From Odontocerum albicorne (Eukaryota; Arthropoda; Insecta; Trichoptera; Odontoceridae), in contig OX463855.1 in the NCBI GenBank assembly GCA_949825065.1, positions 41,178,301 to 41,242,300 on the forward strand: a DNA stretch of 64,000 bases, read 5' to 3'. Of the stretch, positions 1-13,900 are shown one piece after another. The position numbers were made by a program, and so were the translations under genes. Below the pieces are notes generated by a model, which did no database searches, was not told the origin of the DNA, and was given only the letters and a program-made list of their open reading frames with translations. Positions within the stretch are counted from its first letter, which is position 1; each line of letters begins with the position of its first letter.

Positions 1-560
1 TCAGTTATTCTCATAGATCCAATGCGAGTTGGTGGGCCAAAATAAAGTAACTTGGACTGTCACCAGGGGTAATGAGCTGGAAAAACATTCTGCATATAGA
101 CAAAAATTGTGATAAATCCTACAATCCTGGTGTGTCTTTTATTATATTTGTTCACGCCATAGCGTGACGCGGAATGCCGGCCCCGTTATGTGGGGGCGCT
201 CTGTTAGCGCCGCCGGCCCCTGTCGCGCGCGGGCCGCTTCGTCATCGCTCCCGGTCCTGTCGAGGTTATTCTCACAAGTTAAATTATCGTATTGTCGCCA
301 ACTGTGGTAGTTTGAACTCGACGACGATATTCCGGTCTCCGGCCTCCGTCTCGGCCACTTGTGCATAGACCACCGTCGGGGAGACATCTCGAAACCGGGC
401 CAGCCGCCGCCGGCACGCTTCATCACCAGAACATCAGACGAACAAATTTACCAACCGCGGCGACGCTCCAGGAGTTCTGGACCATCAGCCGAGATCTCCG
501 AATCCTGTCATCAACGCCCTTTCATCGAACAAGACAACCGTGAGTACCATTCCTTTTCTC
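1..560 (+). other. GC-rich stretch with decayed retroelement-like reading frame
   Basis: Bases 140-545 are strikingly GC- and CpG-rich compared with the AT-rich flanks. The frame covering about 440-540 reads a short peptide containing EFW...RDLRILS. A similar peptide (EFC...RDLRILS) occurs on the minus strand at 56420-56608, so this looks like a dispersed retroelement coding remnant, possibly a gag-like ORF, rather than a host exon. A splice-donor-like GTGAGT follows at 540, so a 5' untranslated exon cannot be fully excluded. Other frames through this region are open only because of base composition. Confidence 0.3.
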
Positions 561-1939
561 CTTTATTTCCAGTTTGGCTTACGCCTTACTAATATTACAC
601 TTCTACTGTATAAAGTGTAAACTGGCAAACTTATTGATATTTGCTTTAGCTAACCATAAATATATCAAAAGTTATCTGAAAATAAAAATATATTTGTAAA
701 ATGACCCCAAAATAATGGTCCCAGTGGCTATATTAGTAGGACGCTCGTCTTTTAGATTACAGGGAGTTTAGAATCTAGATGGTATACAAAAAAATATAAG
801 AAAGTATCCCAGTCTGGTTAAGAATTGGAATTAATTTAACAAGCGAAAGGTAGTATTTCCAACTTATATAATGATCAACAGCTATGTTAATTGAATGCTC
901 CCCAGTGGTTTTAGATTTGAGGATAAGATAATGTCTCCAGACCACACTCTATAACATCATATTGGCATCATCAATGTTCCCAATTACCTCTCACATTGAA
1001 ATTTGGAACTAATGTAATTTCCACCTAGTGAGATCTAAACTATAATTATTTTAGGTACATCATTTTAACAATGTTGAAAGTACTCAAATCGCTCCTTTTT
1101 GGAGAATTAGATAACAGTGATGCACACAAAAAGAATTTTGCTAAAGGGGGAAGATAATTTTTTATAAAGCGGCGAAGCAATTTAACTTCTTGAAAATTAT
1201 TATACCTAAAAAAAATGTGCAAATCAAGCAAACGCATTGCTGGATGAAACAAGAACATAATCATTTATTAGACCACATAAAATCCTACGTAAGGTACCAC
1301 AAAAGAGCGGATTGATGTTATGTTCCAACAAACTAAGGGAACATAATTAAATAATTATTCTTATTAAAGCTTCTGTGGTAATTGAGGAATGGTGATATTA
1401 AAATATTTGAATTTACTTGTGGGGATACAAAGCTATCGTTTCACAGGAAAAAAAAATCAAATAATGCTTTATGGAAGGATAAACCACTAGTCTTTACAAT
1501 AAAAAATAACAATTTTTTATATGTTTAAAGCTCTAATTTTTTATCTTCCTCCTTTATTGCATCCATGGTAAAATCATCACTTATTTACTTTTATTAACAC
1601 ATAATCGAGATGTGAACAAAATTAATGGAGGTAAAATACTAATTAAAATATAATCGCCTCTGCCTACACCGACAGGGAAATGGCGTGATAGTATGTTCTG
1701 TAACATACATATATAAGTTATATTTCATATTCGAGGCGAGTGAAATGATGAAGAGACTGGATAGATAAAAATTCGGATGCCTAATTTACCATTTGCCGAA
1801 AATCCTCTCATAGACAATAGTACCCAATTTTGTCTCTGGTTTTCCGCAATAAAATATTCTCGCTTGTCAAATAAGATGTCATTGTTTGTTTGACAGATAT
1901 ATTCGCCTGTAAATATTAGTTTTATGTTTTATTCAAATA
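561..1939. other. Upstream flank of PPP1R21 with repeat scraps
   Basis: No host coding sequence is visible. About 716-770 resembles a decayed tRNA-derived SINE head (shared words GGACGCTCGTCT and GTGGCTATATTAGTAG with the head at 60970). About 1652-1700 matches the 3' end of the common non-LTR family (CTCTGCCTAC...ACAGGGAAATGG). The last 80 bases before the ATG carry two TTTGACA-type heptamers (1865-1871 reversed, 1889-1895 forward) and probably include the core promoter and 5' UTR. I see no convincing TATA box. Confidence 0.4.
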
Positions 1940-4900
1940 ATGGAGGGCGTCCCGTCCGGTGATTTGCAAACGAAATATCAAAAACTAGCGTCCGAATATT
2001 CTAAAGTGAGTACAGCCAGTTCTTTTCCGAGATGAGTGTGAACCCGTGTCCGGTGAGAGATCTGAAAACGGATATTGACAGTGTTTATTGGAACCCGCCT
2101 GTGGGCGTAATCTCGCTAATTATCCGATAAACGGATTCGCAGTGTCAAACTGCCATATGTACCAATATGGATTAATGAATCGAATAGATTTATTTTTTAT
2201 TGCCTTGTATATCGTCATTTTCGTTCAACATCCTGTCAGTAAGTTTGGGCATTTATTTACGAGAGGTATTGTATTGCAGTTTCGTTGTATATAGTACAAT
2301 CTGGCGGTCGCCGATAGATTAAAACTTGTTATCAATTAATTACTAAGCTATGGTTATCAATTTTTCAACATAACTACAAACACTGTTACATTCAGTATAC
2401 CTTGTTACAAAGGAAATAATTATTTAATTGTGTTATTATTCCCTGGAACTTTCATTCTCGCTGCAGAAAGAGTTCCAAAGACCTTTTAATTTACCAGCTC
2501 CTCGGTGTATGTTCAAAAGGAGCATGTTTTTTGAATAGTTTTTTTTCATAATTATATCGTCATGAACCTTTCTCTTCCTGTATATTCAATACACAGCAAT
2601 ACACATGTAAAAATGAGCGATTTAAAACAGTAAAAATAAGAATATTTAAAGCCAATAGCTTAAATTAATTAAATTTGAAGTCAAAAGTGATATTAATTGA
2701 AATTTAATTGCTGAAAACATGAAAAAAAACATCGGCCGACGTTCACAAAACGGGTGCCTGCTACCGAAGTGAGCGAACTGAGATTTTATTTCTTGCGTTC
2801 CCATATACCGAAGTAGAGTGAGAGTGAGACGTGGATAGCGTCCTTTCCTCACCCATAGCAGGTTTTTTAGAATGAATATACCTACGTCACACACTGGCAC
2901 ACGTTTGATTGTATTAGTGAATTTATTCCCGATTTTCACAAAATATCTCTGATGTGTTCGATAAGCGCTAATTATTATTGATATTATTTTTTCATTCAAT
3001 GCGTAAATGTATTACGGATGAATACCTAAAATCTGAACCCAGTATTTATTATATTTATCGAGATATTAAAGTTTTTAGAAGCAATGTGCACTAGTTACAC
3101 ATCACAGGGAAGGAAGGGTTAATACCCATTCTTGAAGCTCACTTTCTCTTCCAAAGTCATTTTTATTAGAATTTTAAAAATTAACCTCGTCAGACCTAAG
3201 AAATAAATAGGTAGTATTTTAACGTAATATAATATATACATTTCTATGTACGAGTATATCATACTATGAAATAAAAATCTATACAATAGAGCATTCATTA
3301 TCTATGGTAATAAGGGAACACTCGAGCTAGGATAATCGAATAACACGATTATTCCAAATTTAGTTTTTATTGAGTTAAACATTTTAAGAGTTGTAATGCT
3401 AGATAAATTTTGCTACGCAAGATGAGTACACAAATAAGCTTTCTCAATGTTTGACAGATACAACTAAATGCCGTATCATACTAATTACATTAGGAAGCCC
3501 CGGATCCACATATTTGTGTATCAGTGAGGACATGGGGAAACACTCTATGGCCTCGGCCACACTGGTAGGAGCCTCGCTCGGTGCTTAGAGCTACGCTGCG
3601 AGTTAGGTGACATATCCTAGTGAACCAACGCACTCCATACTATCGCAGTGGCCACACTGCACGCTTCGTGATGATTAGTCACCTTGTGAATCTCCTAGCG
3701 AACAGACGTGTTGGTTAATTTTATTGTGTCACCAAGTGATTTTACAAGATGGAGGAAGTTTTAATAGCAGCTGTGTATAAAAGGGAGCCTTTGTGGAACC
3801 CATCGAGCAAATGTATTTATATTTACTTGTACTTATATTTATTTGTACTTTATTTATGTACTTGTACTTATATTTATTTTTAATCTTGAAAAATTTCATT
3901 ATTGTTATTTAATGTTTCCTAGAATCAGCCATGCCTAAACAATTAATAAACTTACTTTCATCAAATATTACATCTCAAATAACTACAAAACTTATCATCG
4001 TATTTCCACAATTCTTTAGGGAGAAGTTAAAACTCTCCACTCCATACTTTTAGATAACAACATTATGTTATGCACCCAACAAGTTCGAATTTTAGATGTT
4101 CAAAATTTTAAACTTAAATTCTCTGAGAGAAGTAGCTTTCTGGTTAGTTTTGAGAGTGGCATCGTTTGTTGACTCAACCGCTCCCAAATATCAAATGAAT
4201 TTGTGCGAAGCACTTTGGTGTGGCCAAGTCTGAAGTCACCTGGTTTATTAGTCACGTAGCACCTAACGAATCACTTTGGTGTGGCCTCGGCCTATCGATG
4301 TGGGCACGGGGAAACACTATCGGTGTGGACACTGGGAAACTGCCAATTGAATCAATCTCTATAATGTGAACCATAGATTTTATAGTACGAGGCATATCCA
4401 GAAAGTAAGTGTACTGAATTTTTGTAGGTTACAATTTTTTTTATTTAAACAAAAAAATTACGTGGTTACCGTAGTACATATGTAAGCTATTTTTCGACAT
4501 AGTCGCCATTCCTCTCAATGCAGATGGTGAAGCGGGGTATCAACTTTTTGATGCCTTCCTCGAAGTAGTTTCCCGTCAACCCCTCCGTCCACTTCTCCAC
4601 CTCCTCCTTTACCTCCTCGTCGGTTGAAAACCTTTTTCCACCCATGTGCAGCTTCAGGGAGGTAAAGAGATAGTAATCTGAAGGTGCTAGGTCAGGGGAA
4701 TGCGCGGGATGGTTCAGGACATCCCATTTAAACGAGGCGAGCAGTTCCTTCGTAGCGTTGGCCGTGTGTGGTCTTGCATTGTCGTGCAGTAGGCAGACTC
4801 CATTTGTCAGCATGCCTCTCCTCTTGTTCTGAATCGCCCTCCGCAATTTTTTTAGGGTCTCACAGTATCTTGCAGAGTTGATGGTCTCCCCTTGAGGCAT

Positions 4901-7900
4901 ATATTCAATTAAAATTATGCCTTGACAGTCCCAAAACACGGATGCCATGATTTTCTTGGCTGAAATTGTGGTTTTGAACTTTTTGGCGGAGGGTGAAGAG
5001 GTGTGACGCCACTGTTGAGACTGCCTTTTGGTTTCAGGCGTGTAGTGTGCAACCCAAGTTTCATCTCCAGTAACGATGGAGCGGAGAAATTCATCTCCAT
5101 GGAGTTTGCAGCGCCTCAAAAACTCTTGTCCGGCCTCCACTCGATTCAACTTGTGTTGGTCTGTCAGCTGTTTTGGGACCCACCTCGCGGACAGTTTCCG
5201 ATATCCGAGGGTTTCTGTGATGGTTTCGTGTAGTAGAGATCTGGAGATTTGCGGAAACATCGCAGAAAGTTCATCCACAGTCAATCTGCGATCGTCACGG
5301 AGCGCATTTTCGATTTTTTCCACAATTTCGTTAGTCACAATTGAAGGTCTTCCGCTCCTCTGATCATCATGCACAGACGTACGACCGTTTTTAAACTCGC
5401 GACACCACTTGTACACACTTGTACGATTCATAGCTTTATCACCACATGCAGTTTTCACCTCATTATAAACCTCAACCGGAAGTTTTCCCTTCCAAACGAG
5501 ATAGTGGATGACGCCGCGTATTTCGCACTTGGCGGGAGATTGGATTGACATTTTTCACGAAACGTGTTGTCGCGTCGACAATTCTCAACGTACTGACCTC
5601 GAACCGGTCTCGTTGTGGAGGGGAAGGGTCAGGCTACACGGAAGTGTAGCCAACATGTCGAAAATAAAATCCATCCGGTCGTGAGAGCCTCAGTACACTT
5701 ACTTTCTGGATACACCATACGATGTTCATTTTAAAAAACCGCTATGGGTGAGGAAGCGACACTATTCACGTCTCACTGTCACTCTACTTCGGTATATGGG
5801 AACGCAAGAAATAGAATCTCAGTTCGCTCGTTTCTCTCGCCAGTAGCCAGTGGTCTTTCATTAGAGGTGGTCGCTTTGCCCGTTTTGTGAACGTCGGCTG
5901 ATGTTTTTTTCATATTTTCAGCAATAAAATTTCAATTATTATCACTTTTGACTTCAAATTTAATTAATTTAAGCGATTGGCTATGAATATTCTTATTTTA
6001 CATATCTCATTTTTACATGTGTATTGAATACACAGCATGGGAACAAGCGGATTTTTTTAACACAGGAAGGGAAAGATTAATATCTTTCTGGTTGGTTGGA
6101 AGAGAATGCCACACTGCAATAAGCCCGCCAGGTTGTACCATATACAATGAAAGTGTTATACCACACAGCTCAGACTTGTTGCATTGTTTGTGTGTCAACT
6201 GTATTAGAACAGGCAATAAACCTAGTGAGACACGGTTGATTGAAACTTTCTTGTGCAGGGTAGAATTATGTTTAACATTTTTATGAAAAACAAGAAAAAA
6301 GTGTGGTTGTAGTAAACTATGGTATCTTCCTTTTTTATAATTATATTTCCTTTTGAATTTCTATGATTGTAGATCCGTTCACACGTGCAAGTGTTGAAGA
6401 AAGGCATCTTTGATGAGCAAGCTAAAGCAACGGAACTCAGAGAGTTGCTTAAAGAAAAAGAAAAGAACTTGAGAAAGGGGGAATTAGAAATTGATTCTCT
6501 TAATTTCAGAAATCAACAGCTAACTAAAAGGATAGCAGTTCTTCAAGATGAACTTGACACTATACAGGTACAAACTTTGTTAGTTGAGGAATTTTGCTAT
6601 TATTATGATCATTTGAGAAGCATGTTTCTGACAGATATATTGAAAGGTTGTGCAACAGGAAACAAGTTTCAATAATGCTTTTAGTACTGTGTTTGCATAT
6701 TAATCGACTACAAATCTTTTAGTACTGTGTTTGCATATTAATCGACTACAAATCTTTTAGTACTGTGTTTGCATATAAATCGACTACAAATCTTTTAGTA
6801 CTGTGTTTGCATATAAATCGACTACAAATCTTTTAGTACTGTGTTTGCATATTAATCGACTACAAATATTTTAGTACTGTGTTTGCATATAAATCGACTA
6901 CAAATCTTTTAGTACTGTGTTTGCATATTAATCGACTACAAATCTTTTAGTACTGTGTTTGCATATTAATCGACTACAAATCTTTTAGTACTGTGTTTGC
7001 ATATTAATCGACTACAAATCTTTTAGTACTGTGTTTGCATATAAATCGACTACAAATCTTTTAGTACTGTGTTTGCATATAAATCGACTACAAATCTTTT
7101 AGTACTGTGTTTGCATATAAATCGACTACAAATCTTTTAGTACTGTGTTTGCATATTAATCGACTACAAATCTTTTAGTACTGTGTTTGCATATTAATCG
7201 ACTACAAATCTTTTAGTACTGTGTTTGCATATAAATCGACTTCAAAAAAATTTGATGCACCGTGTATCAGGTATGTAAATATGAAACCGAATTTTTTTTA
7301 TAGAAAATACACATTTCTTGTATGAAAATGGTAAAAATATTTTATTCAAAGTATTGCCCATCGCTAGCTACACATTTTTCCCATTTCTCTGGCAATTTGT
7401 GGATGCCAGAGCATTGTCTTCCGTCCATAGCGATTTGGTCTTACAGTTGATGTCGCTGGTTTGCTTGGAGTTACCCATGATCTGTTACGCTTAGGATTCT
7501 CGAAATATATCCATTTTTCATCGCCAGTCACAATTCGATGGAGAAATGATTTTCTTTTGCACCTGGCGAGCAGCATTTCGCAAGTGGTTTTCCTGCTGTC
7601 TTTCATTCAGTTCATGTGGAACCCATTTTCCCACCTTCTGGATCTTTCCCATGGCCTACAAATGTATGGAGACGGCTTCTCGTGTCACATTTAATTGATC
7701 CACGAGTTGTTGTTGTGTTTGAGTGTCATCCTCATCCAACAATGCTTGCAATTTGGCGTCTTCAAACTTTCTCGGTGGTCTTCCACGTTCTTCGTTTCTC
7801 ACGTCAAAATCGCCACTTTTGAATTTTTTAAACCACTCAAAGCACTGTGATTTACCAAAAGCATGCACACTGTAAGCTTCGACAAGCATTTGATGCGATT

Positions 7901-10900
7901 CTGCAGCAGTTTTCTTCAAATGATAACCGAAAATCAATGCTGTCTGCAAATCGTAGTTTTCAGACACAAAAACAGACATGTTCAACACTATGAAAACATA
8001 TGTAGTTATATTAAACTTGTATTGTTGTGAGTTAAAAGTCTTTGGCGAATGTAAACACAAGAAAAAGGGGCCAATGACGCGGTTTGACAGTCACTACATT
8101 GACAACTAGAGCCATCTATGAGCAAATTCCGGTTTCATATTTACAGACCTGATAAGTCTTATTTTTTTCATAATTTATGCAGAAATGAATATTCAATTTT
8201 AAATTTTTTCAGTTACACAAAAATAATAAAAAAGGTAAACATAAAGTTGATGACCGTGGCCAGTCCCTATCTCAGGGCGAAGTAGCAAATAACTTGTTGC
8301 TTCAAGAGGAGTTGCAGAAGAAAATCATTGAAAATGCTCGCCTTGTGTCCGAGGTAAGTTGTCTATAATTTATTTCTTTTAACTCTTTCCCCGCGGGGAG
8401 CACAAACGCCTGTGATCTGACGACAATCCAAGTTTCAAATCACAAATACTTAAAAAAAATGACACAAAACCGGAATAAAAATTGAACTAAAATTTAAAAT
8501 AATCTTTATTTTAGCGACATCTCTGAAAACCTTGTCAAATAATATATTAGTTTATGAGATATTGTTGAATAAACAGAGCGCCGAATTTTTTTGGTTTCTC
8601 AATATTTCCAGCATTAACGACCTGTCGCGCGGATCGAGTCCTGCGATGAGTCTCTCTTACGTAAATAAACATTACTAAGTCTCTCTTACGTAAATAAACA
8701 TTACTAAGTCTCTCTTACGTAAATAAACATTACTAGTGCTAGATGCATTTGATTGGGTGAGTGTCATGAAGCATTGATTTGATCGTAGCATTCCTTTGTT
8801 TATTTTACGTAATGTTAAGTTTATCTCCTTTATTTAATGAGTCTCCTTAAGAGTAATGACTATTATTTATTATCAGAAAATTACTTAAGTGTCATGTTTA
8901 CTTGGTGTTGTAATCAAATATCAGTGGTTCTAAACAAAATATGTGTTTAAACTTAGAAATTAAAAAATGCTGAAATTGTGCCGCGCACAGGATTCGTGGA
9001 ATTTGATTTTTAACGCGGTGAACAGGTTAAATGTCTGTTACTGGAACTTTTTCATATTTCAAGATTAATTTATAGAAAAAAAGTATGACTCAAGCATCTT
9101 ATATAACGAGAGTGGCCATGCTTAATCTATCAAGAGCTACATATAAGAATCTAGAAAGCTTCGACAGTAGCAATATTGTTTCGAAGTTATCATAACGACT
9201 CAACATTTTAAAAATATTGTAATTCGTTATACTCAAGAAAATGTAGCATGGTCCCTGTGACGTTTGAAATGTCATGTCTCAAAGGTATAGGGTAAAATCG
9301 TTTTTTTTTACAAATCAAATCGTTTTTTTATAAATTGAAAAATAGTTTTTCTCTAAACTGACGTTTTAATTCCTAATTTTCATTATACTGACTTTCTAAT
9401 GTATTGTATGATTTGTATCTATCTTTAAATAGGCCAAGATCCACTATGAATTAATACTAATTACGAACATTTAGTTTTATGTATAAAAAAAATCGAAAAT
9501 CCAATTATCGTATACCTCGTCCCTAGCCAATGCAGACTAACGTAGTGACTTGACGAACGTCGCCAAATATTATTTGATTTTAAGAAATTGCCATATTTTT
9601 GCTAATTTGTAACAAGGTGTATTAATTTGTCATTATTGTTAGTTTTATGTAATGTATTTACCTAAATAACTTGCTATTTATTAGAATCGAGGATTATATT
9701 AAAGCTGATAAAATAATTAAAATTACTGAACATCGTTACAAGGTTGTATTGGGGCAAATTTGTCAACTGTCATAGGACCCATCCTAGAATTTCTGAAGTA
9801 TAGTCTTAAAATTTGAGTCACATAACGTTTCTTTATAAGCCAGAAGTGCCTTTACTTCAAAATTCTAAATGTTAGGTACTACTGTTGCCATCTATCATTT
9901 TTTTTGGCAAAGCGATTTTCATGATATACTTTTATGCCAAATTTGCCTATCAAACAAAAAAACTTTAGTCATCAAATAATCTTGTCATAATATTACATTA
10001 ATTTTTTTATTTTTATTGTAATAGTTTTAGAATGTATCTTTTCAATGAAAAAACATTAATTACACAACATTTGATTTATAATAACCCCTAGACTTTGAAC
10101 TCCATTATCTCATTTTAACATATTCGTTGTATAGGCTAGTTTGGCACTTCACCACTCATAAGAATCTCGAAAGCTTCGAGAGTTGCAATATTCTTTCGAG
10201 GTAATCGTAACGACTCAACATTTTAAAAATATTGTAATTTGTTAATACTGTTTATTCCACTTAACATAATTGTATAACTCTACCGGTTACAAAGTTTTCA
10301 CCTCATCATCATGGGAGTACAGACCAGACTGAATTATATTCGAACATATACACACATCTAACGGTAAAAATTCAGTTTGGGAATTCTGGGTGGAGGAAGG
10401 AAGAGATAACTTCAACAAACAGTAGTGAAATTTTGGGAGTATATGTATTTGCCAGATGTTGATCCCAAGCGCTGACTTGAATATTCCCAGGGCCCCTAGT
10501 CTGTCCAATTTATTTCTGTTTATTAGAGATTAGATGCCCTGGAAATGTCCAAGTTGGTGCATTGGAATGAACGATAGATTCGAAGCCCGACAGATCACAT
10601 AATTTATTTGTAAAACTGAAAAATGTTTAAGTTGCAGTCTGCTTATACTGTATATACGAGGCGTATCCAGAAAGTAAGTGTACTGAGGCTCTCACGACCG
10701 GATGGATTTTATTTTCGACATGTTGGCTACACTTCCGTGTAGCCTGACCCTTCCCCTCCGCAACGAGATGAGTTCGAGGTCAGTACGTTGAGAAGTGTCG
10801 ACGCGACAACACGTTTCGTGAAAAATGTCAATCCAATATCCCGCCAAGTGCGAAATACCGGAGGCCGGGCAAGAGTTTTTGAGGCGCTGCAAACTCCATG

Positions 10901-13900
10901 GAGATGAATTTCTCCGCTCCATCGTTACTGGAGATGAAACTTGGGTTGCACACTACACGCCTGAAACCAAAATGCAGTCTCAACAGTGGCGTCACACCTC
11001 TTCACCCTCCGCCAAAAAGTGCAAAACCACAATTTCAGCCAAGAAAATCATGGCATCCGTGTTTTGGGACTGTCAAGGCATAATTTTAATTGAATATATA
11101 TGCCTCAAGGGGAGACCATCAACTCTGCAAGATACTGTGAGACCCTAAAAAAATTGCGGAGGGCGATTCAGAACAAGAGGAGGGGCATGCTGACAAAGGG
11201 AGTCTGCCTGCTGCACGAGAATGCCAGACGGAACTGCTCGCCTCGTTTAAATGGGATGTCCTGAACCATCCCGCGCATTCCCCTGACCTAGCACCTTCAG
11301 ATTACTATCTCTTTACCTCCCTGAAGCTGCACATGGGTAGAAAAAGGTTTACAACCGACGAGGAGGTAAAGGAGGAGGTGGAGAAGTGGACGGAGGGGTT
11401 GGCGGGAAACTACTTCGAGGAAGGCATCAAAAAGTTGATACCCCGCTTCACCACCTGCATTGAGAGGAATGGCGACTATGTCGAAAAATAGCTTACATAT
11501 GTACTACGGTAACCACGTAATTTTTTTGTTTAAATAAAAAAAATTGTAACCTACAAAAATTCAGTACAATTCGTTTCTGGATATGCCTCGTATTTAAATA
11601 ACAAAGTATATTGAAAGTTCTCAATTTAGGAGAATTCTTTTTCAGGAATATCAGAAAACTGAATGTTGAAATTTTGAATAGACTTCTTATTAAGATGACA
11701 CTTTTTGCTGCTGCAATGAAATGGAGACATCACTAAACAAAATTATAGAAATCAATTGATCGATGTTACATTATGAAAATTTTTATTTGGACAATTGTAA
11801 CAAATGGTATTTTTTCAGATGGCCGATAAAGATTTCGAACTATCCCAGCTTAATATGCGCCTTGAGGATGCGGAAAAACAACTATCGGAAATAGAAACTA
11901 AGTTCAAATGTGAAACGTTGAAATTAAAAAGTCAAAATCAGGAGTTATTGATGAATTTGGAATCTGTTTCTAACAACAGAGATAAAAGTAGTATTTCAAA
12001 CCAGAACGCAATATACAAACACAACCAGCTTCCTAGTCTCAACGGGGATTTCCTTTCAGAAGCTGGCAGCTTGGTATGTCATCATTTATTTACGTACATT
12101 ATTTTTTTACAGGGATTTGGGTTTTTATATACGAGGGCTATCTGGAAAGTAATTTACGTTTTACTGTAGCTCGTGAAGGAATGGGGGTAACGATGCCATC
12201 TTAGCGCAACAATGTGGTGTGATTCAGTATGTGTTTAAAATATGTGACGCAAATGAGAATCCCACCAGCTGCTCTTATAAGATTTCTGTTAGCCAGAAAC
12301 TGTAAAGCGGTCGCAAGCCATCCTCAACTAATGAGCGAGGGTGGTGTGTGACAATGATGCGGTATGTTTCAAATGCCCATGATGAAGAGAGAAGTGGCTG
12401 GTCAACTGTCGGGAATGGTGAACTAGTTTCAGAAAATTGACGATAAACTTTGACACAACTGGCGATTCACTATTTCTTGGCTTTCTTATTAGTTTCCTTA
12501 AATCTCTTCATGAAGTGATCTCATGGTAATGCTAGACTATTGGAAGTTTTGTTCTCTAAACTTTTTTCAGAAAAACACAAGATACAATAGATGTAGTCAG
12601 TGTTAACCTTTCTTGAGTGTCACAACATTGAAGGAGATGGTTTTTTTTAGATAAAATCATTATGGGCGATGAGACTTTAGTTACATATGTAAATGTAAAG
12701 ACAAAAAATCAATCAAGAGCTATGTATTCATTGGGCATTCCCACGTTTATTATTAACCACTTAATGATAGGGGTTTTTTACAAAGAGGGTTTCAAAAAAC
12801 ATCAAGTATTTTTTGTGTTTTATTTTAAGTTTATACACTTTTCAATTGAAACATAACAATTTAAACATATTTTAATTTAAAAAAATTAAGAAAAAATTAA
12901 AAATTTACTTTGGTATGGTAGATTTGAAAGCATGGTGTTAAACATAGACCTACGTAAATACAAACACAATATCGTAAATACGAAATAAGCAACACAAAAC
13001 ACGACCACTCACAACTGCAGGCAAATTTACAATGAATAAATAAAACGCAAACGACTGGCAAGCGTTACACGTGTTAGCTAAAATTAGAACACTGCAAGTC
13101 GAGACAAGCGAGCATGACTCGGGATAGCGGAAATTGGAACGCATTTGGCGTGCGAGAGGGTCTCGTTCAAGGGCATTAAGTGGTTAATGTGATTTTCAAA
13201 GTCAATATGTGTTCTGTTATACAACTTTTCATTAAATTCCTTTTACCAATTTTGTCAAAGGTTTCAGTGTTACCTTTATATACTATGCGTATTCAGAAAG
13301 TAAGTGTACTCAGGCTCTCACGACCGGATGGATTTTATTTTCGACATGTTGGCTACACTTCCGTGTAGCCTGACCCTTCCCCTCCGCAACGAGACCGGTT
13401 CGAGGTCAGTACGTTAAGAAGTGTCGACGCGACAACACGTTTCGTGAAAAATGTCAATCCGATCTCCCGCCAAGTGCGAAATACGCGGCGTCATCCGTTA
13501 TCTCGTTTGGAAGGGAAAACCGGTTGAGGTTTATAATGAGGTGAAAACTGCATATGGTGATAAAGCTATGAATCGTACGAGTGTGTACAAGTGGTGTCGC
13601 GAGTTTAAAAACGGTCACGTCACACCTCTTCACCCTCCGCCAAAAAGTTTAAAACCACAATTTCAGCCAAGAAAATCATGGCATCCGTGTTTTGGGACTG
13701 TCAAGGCATAATTTTAATTGAATATATGCCTCAAGAGGAGACCATCAACTCTGCAAGATACTGTGAGACCCTAAAAAGATTGCGGAGAGCGATTCAGAAC
13801 AAGAGGAGAGGCATGCTGACAAAGGGAGTCTGCCTGCTGCACGACAATGCCAGACCACACACGGCCAACGCCACGAAGGAACTGCTCGCCTCGTTTAAAT

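Noticed and set aside
142..426. 94-codon minus-strand frame in the GC-rich start
   Set aside because: Low-complexity, arginine-rich translation with no family; openness follows from base composition.
12662..12856. Host gene of 64 codons
   Set aside because: Its first part is a decayed mariner catalytic motif (GDET...VNV.TKNQS).
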